Source: Flavobacterium agri
GTDB taxonomy: Bacteria; Bacteroidota; Bacteroidia; Flavobacteriales; Flavobacteriaceae
Assembly: GCF_013401995.1 (NCBI RefSeq)
Contig: NZ_JACBJI010000006.1
Location: forward strand, 62,001-126,000
Reading direction: 5' to 3'
Length of the DNA: 64,000 bases
The translations under genes were made by a program, and so were the position numbers. This document shows, one piece after another, positions 33,372-42,572 of this stretch. The first letter of the stretch is position 1, and each line of letters starts with the position of its first letter. The notes under the pieces were generated by a model. It ran no database searches, was not told the DNA's origin, and saw only the letters and a list, made by a program, of their open reading frames with translations.

Positions 33372-35603
33372 ATGAAAGCGGCATTACTTGTTATCGCATT
33401 CGTTTTGTACATGAATTGCGATGCCCAGGTCAAGGAGAAAAGGACATCTTCATCTCAGGCAAACACAGTGCTCAAGGAGTATGTGCAAAAAGCCGAAAAC
33501 CATCTTTCGCATGCAGAGGAAGTCGACTTTCCGAATGCCACGGACAGTGCGTTATATTACGCTCGGAAAGCCGAAAAGCTAAGTGTTACCAAACCAGAAG
33601 TCGCTCAAAACCTATTGTTGCGTTCTAAAATCCTCGCGGCCAAATACGACATGCCCAATGCTCATTCATTGGCGCAAAAAGCCCTCGACTCCTTCTCTTC
33701 GCTTCGAGATAATGAAGGAATCGGCGATTCTTATGTCGCCATGGCCGAGTCGAAAGAAACCGATCCTGTCGAATATGCTTCACTTTACGAAAAGGCAAGT
33801 ACGGCGTACAAGAAAGCGCGAAAAACCAAAAAAGAAGCCTTTGCGGTTCGTGAAATGGCTTTTTGGACGATGAATTCGGGAGATATGGCACAAGGCAAAA
33901 AAAAACTCGATGAAGCTTTGGCGCTTTACCGGAAAGCGGGCGACCCAAAAGTGCAGAAAGTATTTTCGTTGATGGCCATAACCGAACTCGAGACGGGCAA
34001 TCTGGACAAGGCGATCGAATACAGCCTTAAGGCCGCTAAACTTATAGACGCGTCGGCCAAAAAGGAAAAAGAAGATGGAGAAATCTACAACTACACGGGA
34101 ATCGCTTACACCCAATCGGGCGATTATGGAACGGCGGGACGTTATTTCAAATCGGGGTACGAAATCGCGAGCCGATACAATGATCAAGAGTTGAAAATTA
34201 TGGTGCTCGCCAATCTCATCGCCAATACGATGTCGCAAAAAAAATACAAGGAAGCGTTGGGTTATCTCAAACCGCTCGAGAACGATTTACCCAACATGCC
34301 TCCGCCCGTGCAAGACCTTGTGATCAGCCGTTCGCTACTCGCCTATTCGTTCATCAACGATTTCAAAAGCGCACAGAAATATGCGGCGCTGGCCGACAAA
34401 AAACTCGCGTCGCTTGCGCCCGACGATCAAAATATACGCATGTTCCTGCCAGGACTCGTCACCTATTATTTCGGGACGAAACAATACGACAAATCGAAAA
34501 AAATAGCGCTTCGGTATAGGGATTTCAGCATCCGAAATAAAGACAAAGGAGCGCTTCAGGATATTTACCGCAGACTGTCCCAAATCGATTCGGCCCAAAA
34601 TTCACATGCATCGGCTTTGGAAAATTACCGACTTTATAAGAAGTACAGTGATTCCCTGACGAACGAAAAAGTAGACAACCGCATCGCCGAACTCCAGGTG
34701 CAATATGAAACCGAGAAAAAAGACAACGCGATCAAAGTAAAAGATAGGATCAATTCGCTGCTGACAAAGGAAAGCGAGCTGCAAAGAAGCGAACTTTCGA
34801 AGACCACGTTGGTGCGCAACCTTAGTTTTGCGGCAGTGACTTTACTGCTGTTCATTGTGACATTGCTGATTTTGCGATACCGAGGCAAACAAAAAACCAA
34901 CCGCCTGCTCGAATCTCAAAAAAACGAGATCAACCTCAAGAACACTTCACTCGAGAAACTCGTGGACGAAAAAGAATGGCTGCTCAAAGAAATACACCAT
35001 CGCGTCAAGAACAACCTGCAAATGGTCATGAGCCTACTCAACGCCCAAACGCATTATTTGGATAACGAAGCTGCGGCAACGGCAATCCGCGACAGCCAGC
35101 ACCGCATCCATTCGATGTCGTTGATCCACAAAAAACTGTACATGTCCGACAATGTGACTACAATCAATATGTCGGTTTACATAGGCGAGCTTATCGATTA
35201 TTTCAAACAGATATTCGACACGGGCACGCGTATCAAGTTCATTACGGAAATCGAGCCGATCGACCTTGATACTTCACACGCCGTACCGATCGGCCTGATC
35301 ATCAACGAATGCATCACCAATTCGGTCAAATATGCATTTCCCGACAATGCCGAAGGACAAATCTCGATTTTCCTGATGCTGCTCAAAGACGATGTACTCA
35401 AGCTGCAAACCAGTGATGACGGCATCGGAATGAACCCTGTACTGGGCAACAACAAAATTTCGCTGGGCTTAAAACTGATCCGTGGACTGGCCGATGACCT
35501 CGATGCCAAACTCGATATCGCCACCCAAAACGGCGTACGGGTCTCACTCGAATTCCAGTTCGAGCCCGTTCCGGACAGGTCAACCGCAACACAAAAACGA
35601 TGA
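33372..35603 (+). CDS. TPR-containing sensor histidine kinase (HisKA_2)
   Basis: A 743-residue kinase: signal peptide (MKAALLVIAFVLYMNCDAQ), ~450 residues of tetratricopeptide repeats in the periplasm (for example YTGIAYTQSGDYGTAGRYF), one membrane helix near 483-503 (VTLLLFIVTLLILRY), a coiled coil, and a HisKA_2 domain with H-box EIHHRVKNNLQMVMSLLNAQ and HATPase (INECITNSVKYAFP, DDGIGM, SLGLKLIRGLADDLDAKL). The TPRs probably bind a signal peptide or protein. Its stop overlaps the next gene start by four bases, a tight two-component pair. Confidence 0.93.
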   Translation: MKAALLVIAFVLYMNCDAQVKEKRTSSSQANTVLKEYVQKAENHLSHAEEVDFPNATDSALYYARKAEKLSVTKPEVAQNLLLRSKILAAKYDMPNAHSLAQKALDSFSSLRDNEGIGDSYVAMAESKETDPVEYASLYEKASTAYKKARKTKKEAFAVREMAFWTMNSGDMAQGKKKLDEALALYRKAGDPKVQKVFSLMAITELETGNLDKAIEYSLKAAKLIDASAKKEKEDGEIYNYTGIAYTQSGDYGTAGRYFKSGYEIASRYNDQELKIMVLANLIANTMSQKKYKEALGYLKPLENDLPNMPPPVQDLVISRSLLAYSFINDFKSAQKYAALADKKLASLAPDDQNIRMFLPGLVTYYFGTKQYDKSKKIALRYRDFSIRNKDKGALQDIYRRLSQIDSAQNSHASALENYRLYKKYSDSLTNEKVDNRIAELQVQYETEKKDNAIKVKDRINSLLTKESELQRSELSKTTLVRNLSFAAVTLLLFIVTLLILRYRGKQKTNRLLESQKNEINLKNTSLEKLVDEKEWLLKEIHHRVKNNLQMVMSLLNAQTHYLDNEAAATAIRDSQHRIHSMSLIHKKLYMSDNVTTINMSVYIGELIDYFKQIFDTGTRIKFITEIEPIDLDTSHAVPIGLIINECITNSVKYAFPDNAEGQISIFLMLLKDDVLKLQTSDDGIGMNPVLGNNKISLGLKLIRGLADDLDAKLDIATQNGVRVSLEFQFEPVPDRSTATQKR

Positions 35604-37438
35604 AACGCAATAAAATACTGCTGGTGGAAGACCAGTTCATTGAGGCACATGATCTCGAACTCATTCTTGAGAAAAACGGATATGAAGTTTGCGGAATCGC
35701 GCGTTCCGTGAGCCAGGCCGAAGAAATGATAGCACGCCAGAAACCCGATTTGGTCGTGCTCGACATTTTTCTCAAAGGCAGCCAGACCGGAATCGACCTC
35801 GCAATGAAGCTCAAACAGCAACATATCGCGTTCATCTTCATTTCGGCGAATTCGGACAGGAAAATCCTCGATCAGGCCAAAGTGTCCGAACCTTACGGAT
35901 TCATCGTCAAACCGTTTCGCGAACAAGATGTCGTCACGACACTGGAAATTGCGTTCTATCGCAAGAACCACAGTCTCGAATCGCGAATAGCCCAACAACT
36001 CACGCTGATTCGTGAAGTGGACGAAATCGGCAATTCGACGTTGTCCTGTGCGCAAAAATTCACCGAGACCGCAAAAGCGTTCCAGCCTTACGTCTGTTTC
36101 GATTATATCGATTTTTATCCGATAGGCGATTCGTCGAATGCCTGCGATGCGATGGGATTGCTGCGGCTTCAGTTCGAGAAATACCGACTTATCGAAACAA
36201 AGGCGACCGATGAGATAGCAAACATCCGTTCCGGATTGTACACCGGGCAATCATTATCTTCTTTCGCGCATCAGCATCCGCGGTGGATGGCGTTGATCGC
36301 AGAATACGGATTGAAAAGCATGTTGCAAATCGTTATCGACCACGACCAGGTGAAAGGCGTCCTTTCGTTTTGCAGCAGGCAGCATTCGGCCTATGCCGAC
36401 AATCAGTTGCAGCTTATGTCCGAAATCGGGAAGTCGCTTTATTCTGTATTTAAGGCGACTGATGTCAAAAATCCTGGCAAACCCGCGATTCCCGAAAAGA
36501 AAAAAGCGCCTTCCGCATTCGCCGATATGATCGGGAAAAGCACCAAAATGCTCGAGGTTTTCGACAATATCCAACGCGTGGCGCCATCGGAAGCTTCGGT
36601 ACTCATTTTAGGGGAAAGCGGTACGGGAAAGGAAAAAGTGGCGCGTGCGATCCATCGGCTTTCTTCGCGAAACGGGCAGCCGATTGTCGTGATCAATTGC
36701 GCCTCGATCCCGGAAAATCTGGCCGAGTCGTTGCTTTTCGGACATGAAAAAGGCGCTTTTACGAACGCCATGGATACACGCATCGGAAAGTTCGAACAAG
36801 CCAACGGCGGCACGATTTTCCTTGATGAAATCGGAGACATGCCACGCGAGTTACAAGTGAAATTGTTACGCGTTTTACAAGAACGTGAGATAGAACGCAT
36901 CGGCGGACGCAATCCTATTCCCGTCAATGTGCGCATCATAGCGGCTACGAACAAAAACCTCGAAGAAGAAGTGAGCGCCGGACGTTTCCGCCTTGATTTA
37001 TACTATCGCCTGCATATCTTTCCGATAACCGTTCCTGCATTGCGCGACAGGAAAGGCGACATTCCCGAACTGGTCTCGTACTTTCTCGAAAAATACAGCG
37101 AAAGGCAACTCGAGTTTACGCCCGAAGCATTGCAACTCCTCAAACAACATCACTGGCCGGGCAACATCCGCGAATTGGAGCATTGCGTCCAACGACATAT
37201 CCTTACCTCGCGAACCCAGTCGATTTCGGATATAGACTTGCCTATAATTCCCTCGTCCGGCCAAAAAATCGAAACAACGAATGGGACTAAAACCATCCAT
37301 GAGAACGAACGCGACCATATCGTGGCCGTACTCGAGAAGTGCAAGGGAAAAGTTTCGGGAACCGGCGGAGCTGCGGAAGTGCTCGACATTCCGCCGTCTA
37401 CGCTCAATTCCCGAATGAAGAAACTCGGTATCCGATAG
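35600..37438 (+). CDS. Sigma-54-dependent response regulator (NtrC-like), GAFTNA variant
   Basis: A 612-residue enhancer-binding protein. REC domain residues 1-125 with phospho-Asp55 (LVVLDIF), a ~180-residue GAF-like linker, an AAA+ sigma-54-interaction domain near 310-545 (Walker A GESGTGKE, Walker B ILFLDEIGDM-type region IFLDEIGDMPRE) and a C-terminal Fis-like helix-turn-helix (GAAEVLDIPPSTLNSRMKK). The loop that contacts sigma-54 reads GAFTNA, not GAFTGA. Partner of the upstream TPR kinase. Targets unknown; the Hsp20 promoter is a candidate. Confidence 0.93.
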   Translation: MKRNKILLVEDQFIEAHDLELILEKNGYEVCGIARSVSQAEEMIARQKPDLVVLDIFLKGSQTGIDLAMKLKQQHIAFIFISANSDRKILDQAKVSEPYGFIVKPFREQDVVTTLEIAFYRKNHSLESRIAQQLTLIREVDEIGNSTLSCAQKFTETAKAFQPYVCFDYIDFYPIGDSSNACDAMGLLRLQFEKYRLIETKATDEIANIRSGLYTGQSLSSFAHQHPRWMALIAEYGLKSMLQIVIDHDQVKGVLSFCSRQHSAYADNQLQLMSEIGKSLYSVFKATDVKNPGKPAIPEKKKAPSAFADMIGKSTKMLEVFDNIQRVAPSEASVLILGESGTGKEKVARAIHRLSSRNGQPIVVINCASIPENLAESLLFGHEKGAFTNAMDTRIGKFEQANGGTIFLDEIGDMPRELQVKLLRVLQEREIERIGGRNPIPVNVRIIAATNKNLEEEVSAGRFRLDLYYRLHIFPITVPALRDRKGDIPELVSYFLEKYSERQLEFTPEALQLLKQHHWPGNIRELEHCVQRHILTSRTQSISDIDLPIIPSSGQKIETTNGTKTIHENERDHIVAVLEKCKGKVSGTGGAAEVLDIPPSTLNSRMKKLGIR

Positions 37439-37439
37439 A

Positions 37440-38228
37440 TCAGATGCCGTATTTTGTAATCCAGTCCAGAATGTAATCGGCTTGGCGTTTCCATCCCGGC
37501 GCGCTCACCACATAATGATTGGCGGCCTCGAATTCTTTGTAGTCGGTAATGGACTCGCGATTTTTGTAGCGTTTGAAATTCGATAGGTTGAGCGATGCCG
37601 GAATAATGTTATCGATACTTCCCGAAAGGATCAACAGCGGTGCGTGTGGCCGCTCGAAGTCGATATGCGCGGTACGGCCTAGCGCATTCCTAAGAACGGT
37701 TTTCGATTCCGGGATTACATTTTCCTCGTAAGACATGAGCTGTTCGTCGAAATCCATACCATTGGTAAACGCGTATTGCCATTGCGGAAAGCTCATCAAA
37801 TGTGTTTTTCGGGCCGATGTAAAAAACGCCAGCGGATGCCAAACCGCTCTTAAGAACGACCATTTGAAAGACAATACGCCTTGTGGCGGCGCCGGATGGA
37901 TCGCGATTCCCGCCACGGCTATTCCGCGTTGCAGCAGCAATTGCGTGGTAAGCCCGCCTACGGAATGTCCGATCAGGATTGGTTTTTCGGGCATCTGTTT
38001 GATGATGCGTTCGTAATGGTCGAGCACTTCGCTATATGGCATGAGCGCCAAATCGAGATCTTTCCCTTGTCGCGCGCGCAATTCTTCTACCGCTTTGTCT
38101 TTGTGCGGCCAGGGTTCGAGACTGCAAGTGTATCCTTTGCCTTCAAAATACGTCTTCCAATGCAACCAGCTTTTGTGGGTGACGAACGCTCCGGTGATGA
38201 ATACGATATGTTTGGTTTTGGTTTCCAT
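37440..38228 (-). CDS. Alpha/beta hydrolase (paralogue of the gene at 27165)
   Basis: A 262-residue paralogue of the hydrolase at 27165: VFITGAFVTHKSWLHW oxyanion region, nucleophile elbow GHSVGG, acid in LSGSIDNIIPAS and His in EAANHYVVS. No signal peptide. ATG 38228 is the likely start. A terminator lies directly upstream, so its expression may be independent of the upstream operon. Confidence 0.9.
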   Translation of the reverse strand: METKTKHIVFITGAFVTHKSWLHWKTYFEGKGYTCSLEPWPHKDKAVEELRARQGKDLDLALMPYSEVLDHYERIIKQMPEKPILIGHSVGGLTTQLLLQRGIAVAGIAIHPAPPQGVLSFKWSFLRAVWHPLAFFTSARKTHLMSFPQWQYAFTNGMDFDEQLMSYEENVIPESKTVLRNALGRTAHIDFERPHAPLLILSGSIDNIIPASLNLSNFKRYKNRESITDYKEFEAANHYVVSAPGWKRQADYILDWITKYGI

Positions 38229-38232
38229 ACAG

Positions 38233-38266
38233 GATAATAAAACCGACACGGGACGGTGTCGGTTTG
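38233..38266 (-). terminator. Terminator of the isochorismatase/hydrolase operon
   Basis: Read leftward, AAACCGACAC (38256-38265) and GTGTCGGTTT (38240-38249) form a perfect 10-bp stem with a six-base loop, followed by TATTATCC. Follows the esterase gene stop at 38273. Confidence 0.75.
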
Positions 38267-38272
38267 TTAATA

Positions 38273-39355
38273 TTATTTCAGGTGTTTTTTGAGTTCGGCT
38301 GCCGCTTGTGTGATGTGCGATCTCGTTGCGGGCAATTGGGAAATAGCGTTCAAAAGCCCGAAATCGTGTATCACGCCTTGATAACGCACGATTGTCACGG
38401 GAACGCCCGCTTCATCGAGTTTACGTCCGTACGCTTCACCTTCATCGCGCAAGATATCATTTTCGGCGGTTTGTATCAGCGTGGGCGGCAAACCTTTAAG
38501 GTCTTCTGCCGTCGAATTCACGAGCGATATGTATTTTTCCTTGCGTTGATCCGGATCGGTCGTGTATTGGTCGAACATCCACTTCATCAGGCTTTCGGTA
38601 AGGAAGCGGTCTTTGGCGAATTTGCGGTACGATTCGGTATCGAATTTCGTATCGGCCACGGGCCATAACAAAACCTGCGCCTTGATTTTCGGCCCGTTCT
38701 CATCTTTGGCTCTTTGGGTCGTGGCGGCGGTCATATTGCCTCCGACGCTGTTGCCGACAATGGCGAGCTTCGTCCCGTCTACATTGATTTCATCGCCGTT
38801 TGCGGCCACCCATTTGAGCGCGGCGTAAATCTCGTTGAGCGCGACCGGATATTTGGCCTCGGGAGAACGCGAATAATCGACGTAAACCGCGGCAAGCCCC
38901 GATTCGACGACCAAATCGCGTATCAAACGCTTGTGCGTCGGATAGTCGCCAAGTACCCAACCGCCTCCGTGTATGAACAGAAAAACCGGAAGTTTGCGCT
39001 TTTCACCTTCGGGACGGACGATCGTGAGTTTGACGGTGAGCCCGTCTTGGGTGATGGTTTTTTGGGATTCCTCGATTCCGGACACGTCTACTTTCACGCC
39101 CGATTGCGCGCCTTCAAGCACACCGCGCGCATCGGCCAACGGAAGCGACTCTAGCGGTTTGCCTCCCGAATTCAGTACTTTGAGGAATTCTTTTGTCTGC
39201 CGATCGATGTTGGGATCGGTAGAGAAATCGGCCACTTGCGTCGTTGTGGTTTCAGACGGCGTGGCTTCAGCTTGCGGTTCTTTGTCGCCACAGGAAGCGA
39301 TGATCGCAAGGCATAAAAATCCTGTGGTGTTTTGAAAAAGTCGTTTAGTTTTCAT
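38273..39355 (-). CDS. Lipoprotein esterase, HSL-type alpha/beta hydrolase
   Basis: A 360-residue lipoprotein (LCLAIIASCGDKE; lipid cysteine near residue 22). Hormone-sensitive-lipase-type hydrolase: oxyanion HGGG in LFIHGGGWVLGD, nucleophile GNSVGG, acid in TAENDILRDEG and His in IHDFG. ATG 39355 gives the lipoprotein signal. Fourth gene of the leftward operon starting at 41471. Probably cleaves short-chain esters in the periplasm or at the membrane. Confidence 0.9.
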   Translation of the reverse strand: MKTKRLFQNTTGFLCLAIIASCGDKEPQAEATPSETTTTQVADFSTDPNIDRQTKEFLKVLNSGGKPLESLPLADARGVLEGAQSGVKVDVSGIEESQKTITQDGLTVKLTIVRPEGEKRKLPVFLFIHGGGWVLGDYPTHKRLIRDLVVESGLAAVYVDYSRSPEAKYPVALNEIYAALKWVAANGDEINVDGTKLAIVGNSVGGNMTAATTQRAKDENGPKIKAQVLLWPVADTKFDTESYRKFAKDRFLTESLMKWMFDQYTTDPDQRKEKYISLVNSTAEDLKGLPPTLIQTAENDILRDEGEAYGRKLDEAGVPVTIVRYQGVIHDFGLLNAISQLPATRSHITQAAAELKKHLK

Positions 39356-39378
39356 GATTTCAGTATTTGTGATTAAGA

Positions 39379-40272
39379 TTATCGGGTGCGTTTCAAAAAG
39401 CTCGTGATGTATTCGGCCGTGAGTTCCGGATATTGGTGTTGGGGCGCATGCCCCGTATGCGGGAATACGATGTGTTCGGTGGTTGACAATTGGCGTAACA
39501 ACTTGAACCAATTTTCTACAGGAAAACTGATATCGTGATCGCCCGAAATGGTCAATACCGGTTTTTTTGTGGCGATGAATTTGGCACGCGTCGGATCCGA
39601 TTCGGCACGCGAGGCTTCACCACCGGCGAAATACAGCTTGAAAACTTCCATCGTCGACGGGATCTTGCTCACATCGATACGCTTAAAAATGCGGTCATGC
39701 GAAGCTTTTGCGGCCTTGACGCTTTCTTCCGATTTAGGTTCGAAGAAAAGCACCGTCTCGTCGTTGAAATCATTGACGGGTTTTAGCGCGTGTTCAAGAA
39801 ACAAAGGATCGAGCGGTAATTCGTTTTTGCCGATCGGATTCGTTCCGATGAGAATGGCGTGCGTGACCAATTCCGGAAAATCGACTAGCGCGGTCTGTGC
39901 GACCAATCCTCCGTAAGACCAGCCTGCGATTGCCGTTTTCTTGAGGTTGAGTCCTTCGGCTACATCTTTCACGTCGCGGGCGACATCGTGCAAATTGGTC
40001 GGCAAACTTCCTGTTGAATATCCGATGCCCGAATAATCGAACGTCACCACGCGATGATTCTTGGCAAGCTCGTCGAGAAAAAGCGGATCCCAGGTGTCGA
40101 GCGTTCCGCGAAAACGGTTGATCAGGATAATCGGACTTCCTTTTCCGATCGAACGATAGGCGATCTTTCTTCCATCCTTTTCAAGAAATTCGGTTTTAGA
40201 AGTAAGCGCCGTCTGGGCTTGGGCGGCCGCACCCGAAAAAATGACGGTGCAGATGATGTTGAATACTTTCAT
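39379..40272 (-). CDS. Exported alpha/beta hydrolase
   Basis: A 297-residue alpha/beta hydrolase with a signal peptide (IICTVIFSGAAAQAQ). Catalytic Ser in AGWSYGGLV, acid in ISGDHDISFP and His in PHTGHAPQHQ; oxyanion region NRFRGTLDTWDP. Begins 48 bases after the SRPBCC-like gene and ends 23 bases before the esterase, so it is in their operon. Substrate unknown. Confidence 0.88.
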   Translation of the reverse strand: MKVFNIICTVIFSGAAAQAQTALTSKTEFLEKDGRKIAYRSIGKGSPIILINRFRGTLDTWDPLFLDELAKNHRVVTFDYSGIGYSTGSLPTNLHDVARDVKDVAEGLNLKKTAIAGWSYGGLVAQTALVDFPELVTHAILIGTNPIGKNELPLDPLFLEHALKPVNDFNDETVLFFEPKSEESVKAAKASHDRIFKRIDVSKIPSTMEVFKLYFAGGEASRAESDPTRAKFIATKKPVLTISGDHDISFPVENWFKLLRQLSTTEHIVFPHTGHAPQHQYPELTAEYITSFLKRTR

Positions 40273-40320
40273 AGTTTGTTTTTTATGATTAAAATGATTG
40301 TTGTTCTAAGAAATGTGAGT

Positions 40321-40854
40321 CTAATCCCAAACGCCTTGCCGTGCTTTCCTTTCGATGTCTTTTGCGAATAAAGGCGTCTCTTCGCGATTATGCGCAACGA
40401 GGTTTTCGAGCATACCGGCCTTGACCTCTTTCAAATCGGATAGGCCTGCAGCTTTTAGCGACGCGGCGAAATCATCGGTCATCAAAACCACTACGGTATT
40501 CATAAATTCGGTCAGGCTCTCGGAAACGCGTGTCAAAGCGACTTCCCATCGAATACCGAGTTTGGTATGTCCAAATCCCGAAAAAGAATCCGACAGCGAA
40601 TACACACGGCACAGCGAAGGAGTTGAAATTTCTTCTACGTAATGCTGCACGAGAAAATTGTCGGCAATCTTTTCGACGTTTATCGACATGCGTTTTCCGT
40701 CTGTGGAAACATTTGATCCCGCAGCTATATGGGCCGGAGAGCACGATTGGTATTCGGCGTCGGTCAACGTAAACAGCCATTGTCCGAGGTCTATTTTTTC
40801 TATAGGCGCTTTGATCAATGCCACGGCCTTGCTTTGTGCGAGTTCGTCGTTCAT
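40321..40854 (-). CDS. SRPBCC-like small protein, unknown ligand
   Basis: A 177-residue protein with parts typical of START/SRPBCC-like families: IEKIDLGQWLFTLTDAEYQS near the start, AAGSNVSTDGKRMSINVEKI, LVQHYVEEI and a C-terminal EFMNTVVVLM. No signal peptide. Its start overlaps the isochorismatase stop by four bases, so the two are translationally coupled. The fold assignment is tentative; the ligand or enzymatic role is unknown. Confidence 0.6.
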   Translation of the reverse strand: MNDELAQSKAVALIKAPIEKIDLGQWLFTLTDAEYQSCSPAHIAAGSNVSTDGKRMSINVEKIADNFLVQHYVEEISTPSLCRVYSLSDSFSGFGHTKLGIRWEVALTRVSESLTEFMNTVVVLMTDDFAASLKAAGLSDLKEVKAGMLENLVAHNREETPLFAKDIERKARQGVWD

Positions 40855-41471
40855 GACAAATCTTCTTGGTTCGCGAATTCTTGTGCCGATAACATGCTGT
40901 GTCCGTAATTCGGGAAATTGGTTTCTACGGTCGCTCGGATTTCCTCAAAATTGAACGCACCTATACCGTCTCGTATAAGCGTTACATGATACCCTAACTC
41001 CACTCCGTATCTCGCCGTCGAATCTATACACGTATTGGCGCGCATTCCGGCAAGAATGATGCGCTCGATGTTGTTCATACGCAAAATGAAATCGAGGTCG
41101 GTATTGGCGAAAGCGCTTCCCGTCCAATGGTTCTGGACGACGATATCGCCTTGCTGCGGAACAAGCTCAGGATGGAATTCGGCACCCCAACTCCCAAGTT
41201 CGAACAACGTCGTGCTTTTGCTGCCTTGATGCGATGGCGACAGGAATTTCCAGTTCAGGTAATCGCCTTCTTGCGTATGCCGATGCGGGGCGTAAACGAC
41301 CAACATGTTCCTTTTTCTCGCGCTGTCGAGCAACATCTTCATGTGTTTGACGAGTTGCAGGCCTTCTACCGTTTCTTTGGTGTACGGATAAAGTTTTCCG
41401 CCTTGCGACAAGAAGTCGTTGAATGGATCGACGAGGATCAGCGCGGTTTTCGAGGTAGTGGATGTCTCCAT
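40851..41471 (-). CDS. Isochorismatase-like cysteine hydrolase
   Basis: A 206-residue cysteine hydrolase. The Asp is in ALILVDPFNDF, the Cys nucleophile in GMRANTCIDSTARYG and the Lys of the triad in the middle region (WKFLSPSHQG area). Family members cleave isochorismate, nicotinamide or N-carbamoyl compounds; the substrate cannot be told. First gene of the operon 41471-38273 with two hydrolases and an SRPBCC-like protein. Confidence 0.88.
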   Translation of the reverse strand: METSTTSKTALILVDPFNDFLSQGGKLYPYTKETVEGLQLVKHMKMLLDSARKRNMLVVYAPHRHTQEGDYLNWKFLSPSHQGSKSTTLFELGSWGAEFHPELVPQQGDIVVQNHWTGSAFANTDLDFILRMNNIERIILAGMRANTCIDSTARYGVELGYHVTLIRDGIGAFNFEEIRATVETNFPNYGHSMLSAQEFANQEDLS

Positions 41472-41561
41472 ATATTTTGCTTTGCGTTCTGTATGGATAT
41501 TCCAAAAAACCCGCCAAAGCCATAAATCGGTTGAAACCGTAAAAGATTGAGGTTGCTTTGG

Positions 41562-41580
41562 TGAAATATCGCTAACGCAT
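41562..41580. promoter_or_regulatory. Operator-like GTGAAATATCGCTAACGC site
   Basis: GTGAAATATCGCTAACGC lies 90-110 bases from both the leftward gene at 41471 and the rightward gene at 41673. On the other strand it reads GCGTTAGCGATATTTCAC, sharing the TTAGCGA core and ATATC with the site at 27004. Confidence 0.35.
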
Positions 41581-41672
41581 GCGAAATGTCGTGTGGTTTA
41601 TGTTGGAATACTTCGGATTTGCATGAGTGGAAAAGTTGCAGAAAAATGTAACTTAGCCAAAAACCTTATCCC

Positions 41673-42572
41673 ATGATTTTCGGCCAAGTTCCCAACCCAG
41701 GTGAAGTCGATTTTACGCTTCCGAAAGACGATCCAAAAACGAAACAAGTCTTAAACAAAAACAAGGACGACAAGCCTTTCGAGATTTCGATCGGCTGCGC
41801 CAAATGGAACAAGACCGACCTCAAGGGCTTTTATCCGAGAGGCACGAAAGACGAGCTTACGTATTATGCGACCCAGTTCAATTCGATCGAACTCAACGCG
41901 ACGTTTTACGGAATGCCGACCTGGCAGCAAGTCGAGACCTGGAAAGAGAAAACCCCCGAAGATTTCAAGTTTTTCCCGAAACTCACCAATACGATCTCGC
42001 ATTTCAAGCGATTGATCGATGTGAAAGAGCCTGTGGATACGTTCTGCAATGCCGTGAGCAATTTCGGGGATAAATTGGGCATGTGCTTTTTGCAGTTGCA
42101 CGACAATTTCAAACCCAAGGATTTCGCGCGATTGGAAAAAACCCTGCGTGAATTCCCGAAAGGTGTGCCGCTTGGCGTCGAAGTGCGCAACAACGAATGG
42201 TTTACCGATGAAAAGGCCAAAGCCGATTTCGAAAATTTACTTGAAGAATTGGGCATGGCCAACATCATCGTAGATACGGCCGGAAGACGCGACATGCTGC
42301 ACATGCGGCTCACGAGTCCGGTGGCTTTCGTGCGTTATGTGGGTGCGAACCATTTATCCGATTACGATAGGCTCAACGATTGGGTCGCGCGCATCAAAAC
42401 TTGGAAACAGGAAGGTTTGCAAAAACTATATTTTTTCGTTCACCAGAATATCGAACTGGAATCGCCTTTGCTCGCCGAACATTTCATCAAGGAGATAAAC
42501 AAGGAATTCGACGTCTCGATCCACATTCCCGTGCGTCAAGCCGCCCAAAAATCGATGTTCGACGAAAATTAA
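41673..42572 (+). CDS. DUF72 family protein
   Basis: A 299-residue TIM-barrel-like DUF72 protein. Recognisable parts are EISIGCAKWN near residue 40, LKGFYPRGTKDELTYYATQF, NSIELNATFYGMPT, PEDFKFFPKLTNTIS and GVEVRNNEWFTDE. Function is unknown. It ends overlapping the 3' end of the convergent hybrid kinase by four bases. Confidence 0.92.
   Translation: MIFGQVPNPGEVDFTLPKDDPKTKQVLNKNKDDKPFEISIGCAKWNKTDLKGFYPRGTKDELTYYATQFNSIELNATFYGMPTWQQVETWKEKTPEDFKFFPKLTNTISHFKRLIDVKEPVDTFCNAVSNFGDKLGMCFLQLHDNFKPKDFARLEKTLREFPKGVPLGVEVRNNEWFTDEKAKADFENLLEELGMANIIVDTAGRRDMLHMRLTSPVAFVRYVGANHLSDYDRLNDWVARIKTWKQEGLQKLYFFVHQNIELESPLLAEHFIKEINKEFDVSIHIPVRQAAQKSMFDEN

Noticed and set aside
35198..36250. Leftward 350-codon open frame across the kinase/regulator pair
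   Set aside because: It crosses two overlapping, well-recognised genes and its translation has no recognisable domain.
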